Assembly: GCA_023053545.1 (NCBI GenBank)
Contig: JAKZAN010000001.1
Location: 12,354,024-12,418,023 of the forward strand
Direction: 5' to 3'
Source: Lepidurus packardi
Lineage: Eukaryota > Arthropoda > Branchiopoda > Notostraca > Triopsidae
DNA: 64,000 nucleotides
In this document: positions 1 through 11,696 of the stretch, piece after piece
How positions within the stretch are numbered: position 1 is the stretch's first letter
How the letters are laid out: each line of letters starts with the position of its first letter
Position numbers and translations under genes: made by a program
Notes under the pieces: generated by a model
The model's input: the letters and a program-made list of their open reading frames with translations, nothing else
Told to the model about the DNA's origin: nothing
Databases searched by the model: none

Positions 1-2350
1 GTACCTCCGCCCCAGGAACACAAACGTATTTGGCTACGGCATCACGTGCGTCTTCGTAACCTAATATTATATGATTGCTCAATGAGATTGTATACAGTTT
101 GTTGTCTGATAGCTTTGTTTACTTATTAGACGTTTTGTTAATTGATAGTGTGATAGCGTTGGTTATTTGATAGTGCTTTCATTCCCGGTTCGAGAAAAAA
201 CAACCACTGTACCACCTCTTCACCAGTAGAAAGGTAGAAGAAATTTGCTTATGGTTCTGCGTACCTGTACTCGGGGCGTATCCGTTGTACTTCATGGAGC
301 GAATACTTTCTACCATAGCTTCAGTAATCTCCGGTACCGGTTTGAGATTCCCAAACACTGTTGGATCTCCTAATCGGCCATTTTTTGGGAAAAAATGGAA
401 GTTAACTTGTTACAATGCTAAAGTAAATCGCTGCAATAATATCAATATATTCATCTATGCGACCTAATATGGTGGGCTTTATTGTCTGATAAAATTCTAC
501 GACTTTTGAAATGGGACAGTTAACTTATTACAATGCTAAAGCACGTCGCTACAAGAATACTAATATATTCTTTACATATGGTCATGCGGCCTAATACGAT
601 AGGCTTGATTATCTGATGAAATTTCTCCGAATTTTGAAAAGAAATGCCAGTCGCCTTCCTGGGAAGAGAACAATTCGACGTGGGGCAACGAAAAGGCAAA
701 CGGGCTACAGGAACATGTTGACCGTGGATATGCGAGCTACATTAACATGAGTAGTCTGGAACAATCACTTGATTGCCTGCAAGGCTATTCCTCCTCTGGC
801 TAACTTACAAACTGGGCTGTAGGAACTTTCTGAATAGCAAATGAAGCTGACTTGTTTCTACGTATTTTCAGCCAAGACCTAGCCACCGTTTCGCATCTCG
901 AAGCCTAACCAGGCCTAGCAGAATTGTCTCTTTGTCTTTGTCACGATTTCCAGACCTGATTGTAACTGCAGTGCGAACTGGTCGAAACCACTTAGCCTAC
1001 ATGTCTACATCCAGATTTTCACCTTCGATAGGAGTTTTCGACTAAAAGCTCGTATTGAAAAACTTCTACTACCTTGTTTGTGCCAGGCTCTAACCTTCTA
1101 GCGAGAAGATCAACATTTCTTGAAACAGTATAAGGTTAAAGGGAAAAGGGACATGATGCAACAAACGTAAATGATTCGTTCTTCGATGATTTCTACATTC
1201 CACCAGGCTCCAGGTGCCAGGCACTGTACCCTTGTGGCTTAATTAGTAGTTGACAGTCGAGGGCAGTTTTTACGCAATATTACCTATGGACAGAGCAATC
1301 ATTGGTTTCTCGGGGTTTGGACGCAAATCCATGGTCTCTATGATGGATCGAATGGGGTTAAACGTGTTTCTCGCAAAGTTGGACGTCTTGACTTGCCACC
1401 CATTTCTGGACTTCATGTTTTCACTAGTACTTAAGGAGTTACACTGTCTGCACAATAATTACTATCACTAAGAAAATATTACTATTTTTAAGATTAGGGA
1501 AATATATATTTCTGCCTGTGGAACTGCTCTGTTGTACAGAGATCGGCTCGAATAGAACTAAGGAATTTTTTGAATTGCTTTGGACGAATTCGCTGACCGA
1601 AATGTGACTTGTTTTATTGCGGAGTCGATTGTCCACGTGCACGCTACACTTGTTGGCGTTGAATCTCGGATGCCTTTTTAGGGATGGACAACTTTTAAGA
1701 GGTTAAGATGCGTCCTATTCGCGGAGAGAATGGGCCGGAGTTGTTGCTTACTGCGCCATTGGTCGGAAAGATTCGCTGCCCAGATTTTCCCAGCCCCGCA
1801 GCATTGTTTGTCGGAGACGTAGTGCAAACCGGCTTGACTACTTGACGAGAAAACACGCAAGCAGTTGTCTTACGAGGCATTCCCACAAGCTGCCTCGTGT
1901 ATTACTTTATACCTTTCGCTTGCAACACGGGAGTTGAGCTCCTGGGAGCTGGTAATGGGGCAAGTCAATCAAGTAGGGGTAGGGCGGACGGTAGGGAGGA
2001 AACTATGGTGCTAGGTGAGGTGGATAAAAGGTTGGAAGATGCTGGAAGACTTAGGATACTTTTTACGCAACCTTAAGTTATCTTGTTGTTTAGCTAGTTG
2101 TTGACCTTGAACAAAGCAGGAAGCTGTCCGCTTTCATTTAGAAACTTTTCGTTCTTTTTTCTGTCACTTTTAAGTGTAATACAGCTAATTACCTGTTATA
2201 ATTCGCAGTCTTATTGCTGGAACATCGTTCCCTTGTTACCACCAATCGCGGAACATAGGCTTTAGATTTTTAGAGTTTAACAGAGCTTTTGTTGAATCTC
2301 GGCTATTAATGCAGCCCGACACATTTTGTTTTTATAGGTCATAGATTTTT
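1..2350. other. Intergenic region without a recognisable gene
   Basis: I see no coding signal here. Open frames are short (up to about 70 codons), overlap on both strands and resemble no family I know. The one clear structure is the diverged tandem duplication at 401-640, listed separately. The right end carries the 3' flank of VPS28. Confidence 0.6.
401..640. repeat. Diverged tandem duplication, unit about 120 bp
   Basis: Copy 1 (about 401-518) and copy 2 (about 519-640) begin with gttaactt(g/a)ttacaatg and share in order a ctaaag block, a tcgct(g/a)caa block, an atatatt block, a gc(g/c)gacctaata-like block, a ggctt block and a final cttttgaaa/attttgaaaa block. Differences are substitutions and small indels, so the event is not recent. 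It encodes nothing evident. Confidence 0.75.
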
Positions 2351-2356
2351 TTTATT
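2351..2356 (-). terminator. Poly(A) signal of VPS28
   Basis: AATAAA on the minus strand (tttatt on plus), 34 nt past the VPS28 stop codon, is the only canonical signal close behind it. Confidence 0.6.
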
Positions 2357-2389
2357 AGACACAAGAAACCGTATATACAAGAAAAGCAA

Positions 2390-3209
2390 TTAGACAGCCT
2401 GGTGCAGGATTTTGTTGAAGGCGTTATATGCCGTTTCCAAGTCGAAAATCAACTGACGAACTTGCGTTTCGCTAAGCTCGTCTGAAGCTTGCATAGCGCC
2501 CATCGTCCGTAGCCAGTTGGACACCTTCTCCTTGCCTTCAAAGTCAGCTGGCAAGATGCTCAAGCGACCCATCGAATCTGCCAAGTCACGAAGGTCAGGC
2601 TGAAGCTCATCCATGGCGCGTATATCAAGGCGGAGCTTATCCATGGTGGTAATAAAGAGCTAAAGAAAAACGAACACGTCAGTCTTAAACCATTTTTGGG
2701 ACAGCAGTTATACGACTCACAGAAACAATATCTGCAATGCATTTGCTGGTATTGCCTTGGTCATCCTTTATGGTGATTGGTCGGTCTTCCCTGATCCTTT
2801 CCATAGCAGCAGGGCAATCTAACTGCAAACACATGTGTGAAAAACTAGTTTTTTTTACTTTCAATAGGGAGAATAGAAGTATTGTACCTTGAAACGCTTG
2901 ATAAACGTTTCTAAATCGGGAAATTCCTCCCCTTGGACTTGCCGGAATGCAGCTTTGTATTGCACAAGGAGTTTCGAACATGCTGCTGTATATTCCTTGG
3001 GTGTGACACAGTCTTTAATGTAGGCTTTCTCCAAACATTGCAAAGTGTTGATTACAGCGTACAGATCAGCCATATTATCACACCTGTAATGTAGAAACAT
3101 AGCAAAGGGTAAGCAATAATGAATTTCGAAGCGTACAAAAAGCATACTTTTCCCTTTCTTTGGCATTTTTGTAAAGTTTGGCTTCTTCATTTAGCTCGAC
3201 GCGATTCAT
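2390..3209 (-). CDS. VPS28: VPS28, ESCRT-I subunit
   Basis: Vps28 binds TSG101 and VPS37 in ESCRT-I, which sorts ubiquitinated membrane cargo into multivesicular endosomes; its C-terminal domain recruits ESCRT-II. Exons on the minus strand: 3209-3148, 3083-2888, 2822-2721 and 2659-2390, with introns of 60-65 bp and phases that add up to 209 codons plus stop (human about 221 residues). The first ATG gives [13 protein letters not shown]. The core includes [13 protein letters not shown] and [10 protein letters not shown]; the C-terminal four-helix domain starts near residue 120 with [12 protein letters not shown] and ends with [10 protein letters not shown]. At the first exon junction KCDN stands where I remember KYDN in the family. 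The gene is divergent from GPD2. Family assignment is very secure. Confidence 0.97.
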
Positions 3210-3431
3210 TTTCGACACTTATCGTTTATTTATTTGCAGGATGTGAAATGAACACAAATTCAACCAAAGAGTGTTGTATAACACCGACAGATGGCTGCAA
3301 ATCGCTTCCTTCCACATTTTCCCCCTTTTTCAACCGGCTGTATTGGTTGCGTGATCGGCGCGTGTACTGATGTCATGGTTGATGTACAGTTGTGAATTCT
3401 TCTGAAAAGTTACACGTCTCGTGCTTGGCAA

Positions 3432-3571
3432 TATAAATAGGTTGTGTAAATTGACTTCTAGACCTCATTTTCAGGTAAGGAAAACGTTGTCGTATATGTA
3501 GTGCAACTTATTCAATGGATAAGGATTATTTAAAGGTAAATGAGTATATATTTGTTCTTTTTACATTATAG
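3432..3571 (+). promoter_or_regulatory. Putative TATA element and 5'-UTR intron of GPD2
   Basis: A tataaata word at 3432-3439 is followed by a possible short non-coding exon ending in tcag|gtaagg (donor 3475) and an acceptor at 3570-3571, leaving about 26 nt of leader before the GPD2 ATG at 3598. This fits a 5'-UTR intron. It lies in the interval shared with divergent VPS28. Transcript ends were not observed. Confidence 0.4.
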
Positions 3572-3597
3572 GTGATTCAAGGTATTTCTTCTAAAGA

Positions 3598-6500
3598 ATG
3601 GCATCTTCTAAGTTAAGGAAACTAACAGTTGGAACCATAATCGGTGGTGCTTCCGCAGGATTCCTTTACAAGTTCTACGATGGAGATAACCACTCCAAGG
3701 TAAGTTCATTTTGAAAGATCGAATGCCATTTGCCATTAGTAGAATATAATATGTAATGATCCCAGATGTGATCTTCCTTATTTTGCTTAAAATTTCTAGT
3801 CTTTTAAGCCAAACTATGCTGGTTTATGTGTTGACGAGTAATCTTACTACATTTTGCAAATTATGATCGTAGAAATTTGGTCAAGTGACGGCTGCCGATG
3901 CCTTTAGAGCTCGTCCTTTGACTCCTCTTCCATCACGAGCTAAACAGTTGCAAAATTTGAAAGAAGAAGACTATGATGTACTCATCATTGGGGGAGGAGC
4001 AACTGGCACTGGTTGTGCGGTCGAATCTGTAACTCGAGGCTTCAAGACAGCCCTGGTTGAGCTGGATGATTTCTCGTCTGGCACGAGTAGCCGTAGTACA
4101 AAGCTCTTGCATGGTGGTGTACGGTACTTACAGAAAGCCATTATGCAGTTGGATTACGAGCAATATCGCATGGTGAAAGAAGCTTTATATGAACGCACAA
4201 ACCTGCTCGAAGTCGCCCCACATTTGTCTTCCGCGTTACCTATTATGCTGCCCGTTTACAAGTGACAAAATTCCGTTTCATTATGTAAGCCCTTGTAAGA
4301 CGATTTTTCAAGCTTGCTTCTTTAGGTGGTGGCAAGTTCCTTATTTCTGGTTTGGAATCAAAGTCTATGATTTAGTAGCTGGTTCAAAATGCATCAAGTC
4401 TTCGTATTATCTGTCCAAAGATGAAGCTTTGGAATTGTTTCCCATGTTACGGAACGACAAACTGTGTGGCGCTATCGTATATTATGATGGTAAAATTTAT
4501 TATTAATTTGTCGAAATTTGTCAAAATTTGTCGAAATGTCAAATCGTTTGAGATTTTTTTCCAATTTAGTTTTTTAAGTTTTCAAAATTTGTGTACATTT
4601 TTTTACATTTTTTCGAAAAATTTATTGTTTTGTTTACTCCTCTATAGGTCAACATAATGACGCCAGAATGAACATTTCTATTGCCATCACAGCTGCACGA
4701 TTGGGAGCTACTGTGGCAAATCACGTACGGGTAACAGCCTTGATCAAAGACGAAAATGGCAAAGTCACTGGAGCTCGGCTTAAGGACGAAATTAGTGGAG
4801 AAGAATGGAGTGTCAAGGCCCGCTGTATTATTAACGCCACAGGACCTTTTACTGATCATATTCGGAAGATGGATAACCAAGCTGTAAACATTTGCTCTCC
4901 CAGTGCTGGAGTGCACATTGTGCTGCCGGGCTATTATAGGTACTTACATAAAATTAGGCTTACATAGAAATTTTTAGCTAAAAAAGCCTTAAAAATCAAT
5001 TTTTGCTTCCGCAGCCCGGAGCAAATGGGGTTATTGGATCCATCTACTTCGGATGGGCGTGTTATTTTCTTCCTACCGTGGCAAAAGCACACTATTGCAG
5101 GTACCACTGATTCCCCATGTACTTTAACTCAACATCCGGCCCCCAGAGAGGAGGACATTCAATTTATTCTGCAAGAAATCCGTGCATATTTGAGCCCTGA
5201 TATAGAAGTGCGCCGAGGAGATGTTTTATCTGCTTGGAGTGGTATACGACCCTTAGTTAGCGATCCTAATAAGCCGGACACTCAGTCTTTGGCTCGCAAT
5301 CATATTGTACATGTGTCTACATCTGGTTTGGTGACCATCGCTGGCGGAAAATGGACCACGTACCGTTCTATGGCCACGGATACCCTGGACGCTGCTATTG
5401 AAGGTATAGCGATGGTTCCTTTGATGGTTTTTCTTTGTCTTTTTTGGTCTATAATTATTAAGATTGTTTGTTTTACGCTGTTTTTTTTTAGGGTGTCAAT
5501 TGAAACCTCTGCGCGAGTCCCAGACGGATGGACTTATGCTAGAAGGAGCACATGATTGGAGTCCTACTATGTTTATTCGCTTGGTGCAAGATTTTGGTTT
5601 AGAAAGCGAGGTAGCTCAGCATTTAGCTAATACTTATGGCGATCGCGCGTTCTCGGTTGCAAAGTTGGCGTCCTTAACTGGCAAACGATGGCCCATTGTG
5701 GGCAAACGATTACACGAAGAGTTTCCATACATTGACGCGGAAGTGCGCTATGCGGTGAGGGAATATGCCTGTACGGCGGTGGATGTCATAGCTCGAAGGT
5801 TGCGCTTAGCTTTTCTGAACGTGCAAGCAGCAGAAGAAGCCTTGCCCCGTGTCATAGAGATCATGGCAGAAGAATTGAAGTGGAATGAGGCTGAAAAGAA
5901 GGTAAAAACTGTGGAAAGTTTGCGTATATTTGGAAAGCATGCATAGTATTTCGTCTTTTAATTGCTTTCAGCGCCAAAAAGCCATGGCCATCGAGTTTCT
6001 GCAGACAGAAATGGGTCAGAGTGTGAACCGCCAATCCCGTGACAAGATCCCGATCAATTTGACCCGCGAAGATATAGCTGGTTACATCAAACGATTCCAG
6101 TCTTTGGATAAAGATCGCAAAGGCTATGTCTCCATCAATGACATTCGCAGAAGCTTGAAGGTAAGCATTAAACAAACATTTCCTCTGATTATTCAATTTA
6201 GTTTCCATTGGTTTATCATTCTTAAGTTTTCAAAATGATAATTTATCAAATCGATAAGTAGGGCTTTATCGATACCTGTGTGTAAAATCGATCACTAAGG
6301 CTTAATCGATACATATACCAAATCAAAATATGATTTGTTCGATAAAGAAGGTTTAATCGATACCTATGCTAAAACCGATTAGAAGTTATTTGTGCGAATT
6401 ATTTGAATTTGTTTCCTTTTATATACAATTGTAACTGTCCATCAGGACGTCAATGAAGGCCAGCTTCACGCGGTATTAAATTATGTGGATTTACGAGTGA

Positions 6501-7092
6501 ATGGTCAAGCAGAGTTACAAGAATTTATTCAGGTGCAGTTATGTTTTTCTTCACGCTTCACTTCTTCACGCCTCATGCTTTTCTTTAAATCTCCTTTATT
6601 ATACGCTTCGCTTGGGGCTGGCTTTCGTGGCGGTTTCGATTCTCTCCGTAAATTGCTAAGTTAAAGAGTAATAGTTCCAGTGGTGTGTGAGGTAATTGTT
6701 TTGGTGGTGTTTTCTCACGTAGCGACAAGGGGAGGGTATCTCTGGTGAACAAATGCACGAGATTCTTCGTGAACTGGATCTGAATCGGAATGGAATGGTA
6801 GAATTGGATGAATACCTGCAGGTGAGTTTTCTTTTCATTTGCTATGATTGGGAAATGCTTTATGCTTAATGCAATACGCGTATGGTTTTACTTTACGGGT
6901 TACTCTTTTTGACATGTTTTTTTATACAATAGCTAATACTTTACGATTTAACAGATGATGGCCGCCATCAAGTCAGGCCGTATCTCCAATTCTAGGTTTG
7001 CTCGTGTTGCCGAGATGGAAGAAGAAACGGACAATGAAGAGAGCGTAGCGAGGAAAGTCATTGCTGTGGAGAGAAGTGGGGGAGGTGTCTAA
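3598..7092 (+). CDS. GPD2: Mitochondrial FAD-dependent glycerol-3-phosphate dehydrogenase with EF-hands
   Basis: This inner-membrane flavoenzyme oxidises glycerol-3-phosphate to dihydroxyacetone phosphate and passes electrons to ubiquinone (glycerol-phosphate shuttle). Ten coding exons: 3598-3699, 3873-4261, 4326-4489, 4648-4939, 5015-5403, 5492-5901, 5972-6160, 6446-6532, 6723-6821, 6955-7092; phases agree and give 752 residues. A basic/hydrophobic N-terminus (about 1-34) suits mitochondrial targeting. The FAD-binding GGGATG motif is at about residues 74-79, followed by the family segment TKLLHGGVRYL. Other family signatures are DLVAGS, GQHNDARMN and GGKWTTYR. The C-terminus has two EF-hand loops (about 628-639 with DKDRKGY, and about 693-704 with DLNRNGM), as in the calcium-activated animal enzyme. 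Introns carry short repeats near 4503 and 6246. Confidence 0.97.
4503..4545 (+). repeat. Short tandem repeat in GPD2 intron
   Basis: Roughly 10-12 bp units of the form aatttgtc(g/a)aa are repeated three to four times with slight variation in the intron between coding exons 3 and 4. Confidence 0.6.
6246..6372 (+). repeat. Degenerate array rich in ATCGAT words in GPD2 intron
   Basis: The palindrome atcgat occurs at least five times, with further variants such as ttcgata and accgatt. Blocks of the type ggctt(t)atcgatac recur about every 35-50 bp. It lies in the intron between coding exons 7 and 8. It could be a degenerate tandem repeat or a cluster of binding sites. Confidence 0.6.
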
Positions 7093-7616
7093 GTATGCAC
7101 CATAGTCTTCTTGTGATAACTCTAGTTTGGGAATTTAAGTGTTGAGAGTTTCTATTTCAAACTTTGTCTTTATTCTTAATTATTGAATTAGAGTTACACT
7201 GCTTGGATTTGATTCTGCTTACATAATATCAATCTCAGTATTGTACTTTCCTATTGTTCTCATTCATTTATATATGCTTATCAATTTTATGGTACATATA
7301 CAGTTAAAAGTTTCAGTTCCGGGCGATTATTTCTGAATGGAGAGTTTTCTGCAACTGGAGCCATTCGTCCATTTTGCAGCTATGCATTGAAGCATAGAAC
7401 ATAACACATACACTCAATGCTCTCTCGGGAAGATTTTAGATGCCAGTTCTCATTACGCATTAGAGCTACTTGAAGTGTTAAAATACAATTCGTTCAACTT
7501 TGTAGAGACTTACATTATTGGAATGCCTTATTTGCTTATTTGTTGTACCCAAACGTTCCCATTGAAACCTAGTTTCCAAAAATGTAATTATTGTTGTACG
7601 GTTTGTAATTTTTTAA

Positions 7617-7622
7617 AATAAA
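7617..7622 (+). terminator. Candidate poly(A) signal of GPD2
   Basis: AATAAA lies about 525 nt after the GPD2 stop in an AT-rich flank; it would give a 3' UTR of roughly half a kilobase. An earlier non-canonical signal is possible. Confidence 0.4.
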
Positions 7623-7739
7623 ACGGCAAATTTTTAAATTTTTTTGTGATTTTTCAAAAAGTCCGCCAAAAAGCGCAGAAGAGGACAAACCCTACTGGTG
7701 GATCGGCAAAAAGGGGCGTGGCTACTTTTCAATCTGGGA

Positions 7740-8036
7740 AAGCGTTTTTAGAGCTTTCTCATAAGGAATAATGCTGTACAAAAATCCTGAAAAATTGAGA
7801 GCCTTTCCCTCTTCCCAACTGCCCTGCTCGGTTTCTTATCCCCAATATTCGAGCTCGTGCTGCCGAAGCTTCACGACTTCTCAAATGGGTATAGGAACCT
7901 TGCCGGGAAGGCATAGGGTACAGAGTACAGCCATTTAATATTTCGTTTTTGGACGAAATGAAGTTCCTCGACCGGATTTTGAACCAAAGATCTTTTTGTC
8001 TCAAGGCTTGCGCCTTATCCACTCTGTCACACGCTC
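7740..8036 (-). mobile_element. tRNA-derived SINE-like element
   Basis: On the minus strand a tRNA-like head carries an A-box GACAGAGTGG (8028-8019), then GATAAGGCGCAAGCC, and a B-box-like GGTTCAAAATCC (7985-7974) with one extra A relative to the usual GGTTCRANTCC. Spacing of the two boxes suits an internal Pol III promoter, and GTGGATAAGGCG resembles tRNA-Arg heads. The tail has no cloverleaf, so this is not a functional tRNA. A non-tRNA body of about 200 bp follows toward 7740. The 3' boundary and target-site duplication were not resolved. I found no second copy in the window. Confidence 0.6.
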
Positions 8037-8570
8037 ATATTTAAAGTGTATCGAAACTCCTATATAAGCGTCATATGTATACAGTGTATATAGATGGCAT
8101 CTGTCTTTTGTTCGATTGAGAAAAATATGACGGTTCACCCTATAGCCATACCTTGTGTTCCATATAATTTCTTATTATTATACTGTTTTTCAAAATGTAA
8201 GAAAAAGAAATATCCTCACTCATTTTTATTTACGAGTCAAAATCATTCCAAATAATTACAAGGCCACATTTTTGCTTTAAATTATTTTGTATTAAAACTT
8301 ACACATACAAAAAAAATAGTTTTCACGTATTATTTGAAAAATAGCATGCAATTTTACTCGAAGTATAATTCCGCATTTTACCCCGCTCGCGCTGTTTCCC
8401 AGGATCATTTCGCGTTTACGATTTACCTTTTCGCCTTTCGCGTTTTATCCACACCCGTAAGCAGCGAATGATTAAGGAACCAATAACGAGCTTCAGCTTC
8501 AGAATCCGTCTGTTTACTTTTGTGTACTTTAAGTATCTGCGAGAAGTAAATTTTTTCTGAAGTAAAAAAA
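8037..8570. other. Intergenic, AT-rich, upstream of UBE2G2
   Basis: No gene seen. The last part should contain the UBE2G2 promoter and leader; I recognise no specific site. Confidence 0.5.
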
Positions 8571-9336
8571 ATGGCAGGCTCTGCGCTGAGAAGGCTCATG
8601 GCAGAATATAAACGTAAATTTTATACTAAAAATAAAATAACATACATTTCCAACTTTAATAATTTTAAACCTTACAGAACTAACTATAAACCCTCCCGAA
8701 GGCATTGTTGCTGGCCCCACAAACGAAGAGAATTTTTTTGAATGGGAAGCTTTAATCATGTAATAAAATACTTTTTTTAGTAAAAAAAAAGTAAAGGTAA
8801 AGTAACTATGTTGTTATGAAAACAGGGGTCCTGAAGGCACATGTTTCGAAGGCGGTGTATTCCCAGCCAAAGTCTCATTTCCACCGGACTATCCCTTAAG
8901 CCCTCCTAAAATGCAGTTTACCTGCGAATTATTTCACCCAAACAGTAATACACTACTAATTTTCTAAATAATCTTTCATACATACTTAAATTCGTTTAGT
9001 TTATACGGATGGGCGAGTGTGTATTTCTATTTTGCACGCTCCTGGAGATGATCCAATGGGTTACGAAACCAGTGCTGAAAGGTGGAGCCCTGTCCAAAGC
9101 GTTGAAAAAATCCTTCTTTCTGTCATTAGCATGCTGGCTGGTTTGTTTATTTAATTATTTATTAGGTTATTTTCAGAAACAATTTATACCTTTCTAAACT
9201 GTCTATAAAAATAGAACCAAATGATGAAAGCGGGGCTAATGTTGATGCAGCTAAAATGTGGCGAGAAAACCGGACCGAGTTCGAACGCATTGCGCATCGT
9301 CTGGTTCGTAAATCCCTAGGCTTGCCCCCTCCTTGA
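8571..9336 (+). CDS. UBE2G2: Ubiquitin-conjugating enzyme E2 G2
   Basis: This E2 works with ER-membrane E3 ligases such as gp78/AMFR and HRD1 in ER-associated degradation, building Lys48 chains. Five exons: 8571-8613, 8678-8759, 8826-8944, 9000-9140, 9215-9336; phases close to 168 residues (human 165). The start [14 protein letters not shown] matches the family N-terminus. The HPN motif (FHPNIYTDGR) precedes the catalytic Cys at about residue 89 in [15 protein letters not shown], followed by the acidic insertion loop typical of the G2/Cdc34-like class. [13 protein letters not shown] is the conserved helix region. The gene is convergent with the SOCS gene; stop codons are about 280 bp apart. 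Confidence 0.97.
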
Positions 9337-9618
9337 ATCTTTTCCCAAGTTTTCAGAAATCTGTACATCCAGTATAAGCTGCGAAATATATTGCTATCTC
9401 TATCTCTCCTGAAGCACGTTCGATTCCACAATACAATTGACCTGTTATGTCTTCGAATTTTCCATCTCGTCATTTCACAATTTTCTGCAATATACATTAT
9501 AAAGAACGCAAAGAAACAGACGAAAGGAATTTGGAATTTTTTTTTGCGTCATAAAAGAGGTGACTAGTCAGATAAGTGTGGGGGCTAGAACTAGTTTTGC
9601 CCTGCATGACTTCAATTT

Positions 9619-11684
9619 TTAAACAAAATGTTCAACTGTTCGTAGCGGTGATTGGGATCGCTCTAAAGTTTCCGAAAAATACTGCATGGTATTTAAGTAA
9701 TCCCGCAAAGGTTTTGGTAAGGGAAGCTGATCCGTGTGATCACGCCGTACTAGGCGTAATATCACAAACCTTTCACCAAAAAAAAGGGGGGAAAAGATTA
9801 AAATAGATGGAAACGGTAATTAATCTAGATAAACGCAGCAAAGTTAATCATGCTTACCTGCACAGATGTTGTAAGCTCTGAACATGCTTAAACCTCGAAA
9901 CAGGATGCAACAGCTGCACGCGCATAGGACCGAGCACAGGTCGACGATGCAGAAAGAATAAATAACGCCCGCTTCTCGAGTGCTCGACCGCCTTTTCAAT
10001 AAACTCCACTATGGTCTGACTTTTGAACTTGGTCACGCTGCCAAAGCTGAAGTTTCCTACCAAAGCACAACAAAACAGTGTTTACGTAATCCACTTAAAG
10101 AAAGCAATCGTATTTACCATGATCGTGTTCAATGCGAACGTGTCGAATGCAACCACTAAGCTTGAAGGTCAAAGAGAATATATAGTGATCATCGCTGCTA
10201 TCACGCACAATGAACGAGCCATCTGGTTCCGCAGATAAGATCTTCTCGGCAGCTTCTCCACTGAGAGGTCCCCAATACCATCCATACTGTACCAAAAGAA
10301 ATATATATTACTTAAAATATTAAATGGATTGTTTTTATTTTTGAGTAAAACTTACATCTTTGACTGCCTCAATACTGGTTGCAAAATCAAAACTGGACGC
10401 TTTGCTTCTTCCTCGCACACTCGTAAGAGGGGAACTTTCCTCAGCTTCCACGAAACTCAAAGACTGCGTGGTAGACAGCATTGTTTCACCTAAAACGGCC
10501 GGAACAGGAGGTAACGCTCGACGATTCGTGTTAAGAGAAGGTGAAGGAGCAGGACAGCGGTTGATCGCAGGTTGCTGAACTCCAGATGACTGATGAGGGC
10601 TTGAGAAGGTCCAGCTTGTCGTCACGACCGAATTATCGGTTCGTTTCGGTTTGAAGACGCTGCAGAGTACTTGTTTGAGATTAATGGAAAGCGAGCTATT
10701 TAGATCCAAACGTCGCAGACTGGAATTGGTGCCGAGCGAAGCTTCCGAGCTCGCGGATCGGTTTTTCTTCATCCAGAGATGATAGAAGAACAGGCTGTGC
10801 CTCTTCCTTGGTTTGGAAGAACCTTCGTCGTCTAAAGACGAGCTGGGGAGCATAAGACTTCGTCGGCAATCCAAAAGACCGTTACTAGACTGCGAACTTC
10901 CGCGAAGTAAAGGTCGTCGCAACACGTTTCCAGGGCTTCGGTGCATTTCTTTTAGGTAGCCGCGGACTTCTTCGAGCGTCATGTGAATGGGCTCACTTTT
11001 GTTCGTCATGGGATAAGCTAAGCTGTGCCGTTTGTGGAGGTCGGCCGAAGCCGGCTTCTCTCGCCGCGATACACGCACCGCGATAAGACTATGATCTTCT
11101 AATGTGGCTTTGCCTCGCCCAGCTGTTTTCCGCCTCCTCACTGGCTGCTGAGGATCAATAGCGTCAACAGGGACGTTGTAAACGTCCTCGCTAAGCGAAA
11201 AAAGGTGACAAACGGTTACAGGCTTCCTTTGAACTACTTCTGCAACCCGTGCATTTGGCTCTTCAGCAACGGCAGTCGTTATTTCAGCTCCAAGGTTTAC
11301 GTAAGTGTGGGCCAGCGGTTTCGTATCTCCGGTTTGGAGGCGTTTGCGTTGGAGAAGCCACACTTCTTGAAAGGTTGACTGGACCAGTTTGCTCACAAAG
11401 CTACTTATAATAGCTTCGAACTTTAACAACTCGATATGCTTTATAACGGGCGCTGAAGAACGCTTTATGGAAGTTTCTCCAGCTTTAAGCTTGGCCTCAT
11501 AGTCCTGGAATTCGACTGGAGGCTCGATGTACTCAAACCAGCCGTCTGGTTCTCTCGGAGGTGTAGCTTTTAGATGTTCAGCTACAACTACAGGCTGACA
11601 CTGAGAGATTAACTTGTCCATGTCCTTGTCTTCAGGTTTGGTAACCAGCTCGGCTGATAGACAAGGAGTGCCATCCATATTCAT
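9619..11684 (-). CDS. SOCS6/SOCS7-type suppressor of cytokine signalling
   Basis: The C-terminus is an SH2 domain followed by a SOCS box, the layout of adaptors that bring phosphotyrosine targets to elongin B/C-cullin 5 ubiquitin ligases. Exons: 11684-10356, 10286-10118, 10056-9858, 9769-9619; phases agree for about 615 residues. SH2 (about 445-550) begins YGWYWGPL and holds GSFIVRDSSDD with the phosphate-binding Arg. The SOCS box has SLQHLCRFV (BC box) and QLPLPKPLRDYL (Cul box). The N-terminal 440 residues are Ser/Arg-rich and low in recognisable domains. The WYWGP and RDSSDD signatures point to the SOCS6/7 branch. The ATG chosen (11684) is the first in the exon that starts at 11696; the frame is open to the acceptor, so further upstream coding sequence is possible. 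Confidence 0.9.
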
Positions 11685-11696
11685 ATGAGTGATTTC

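Noticed and set aside
181..200. B-box-like cccggttcgag suggesting a tRNA
   Set aside because: No A-box at the right distance and no cloverleaf; likely chance.
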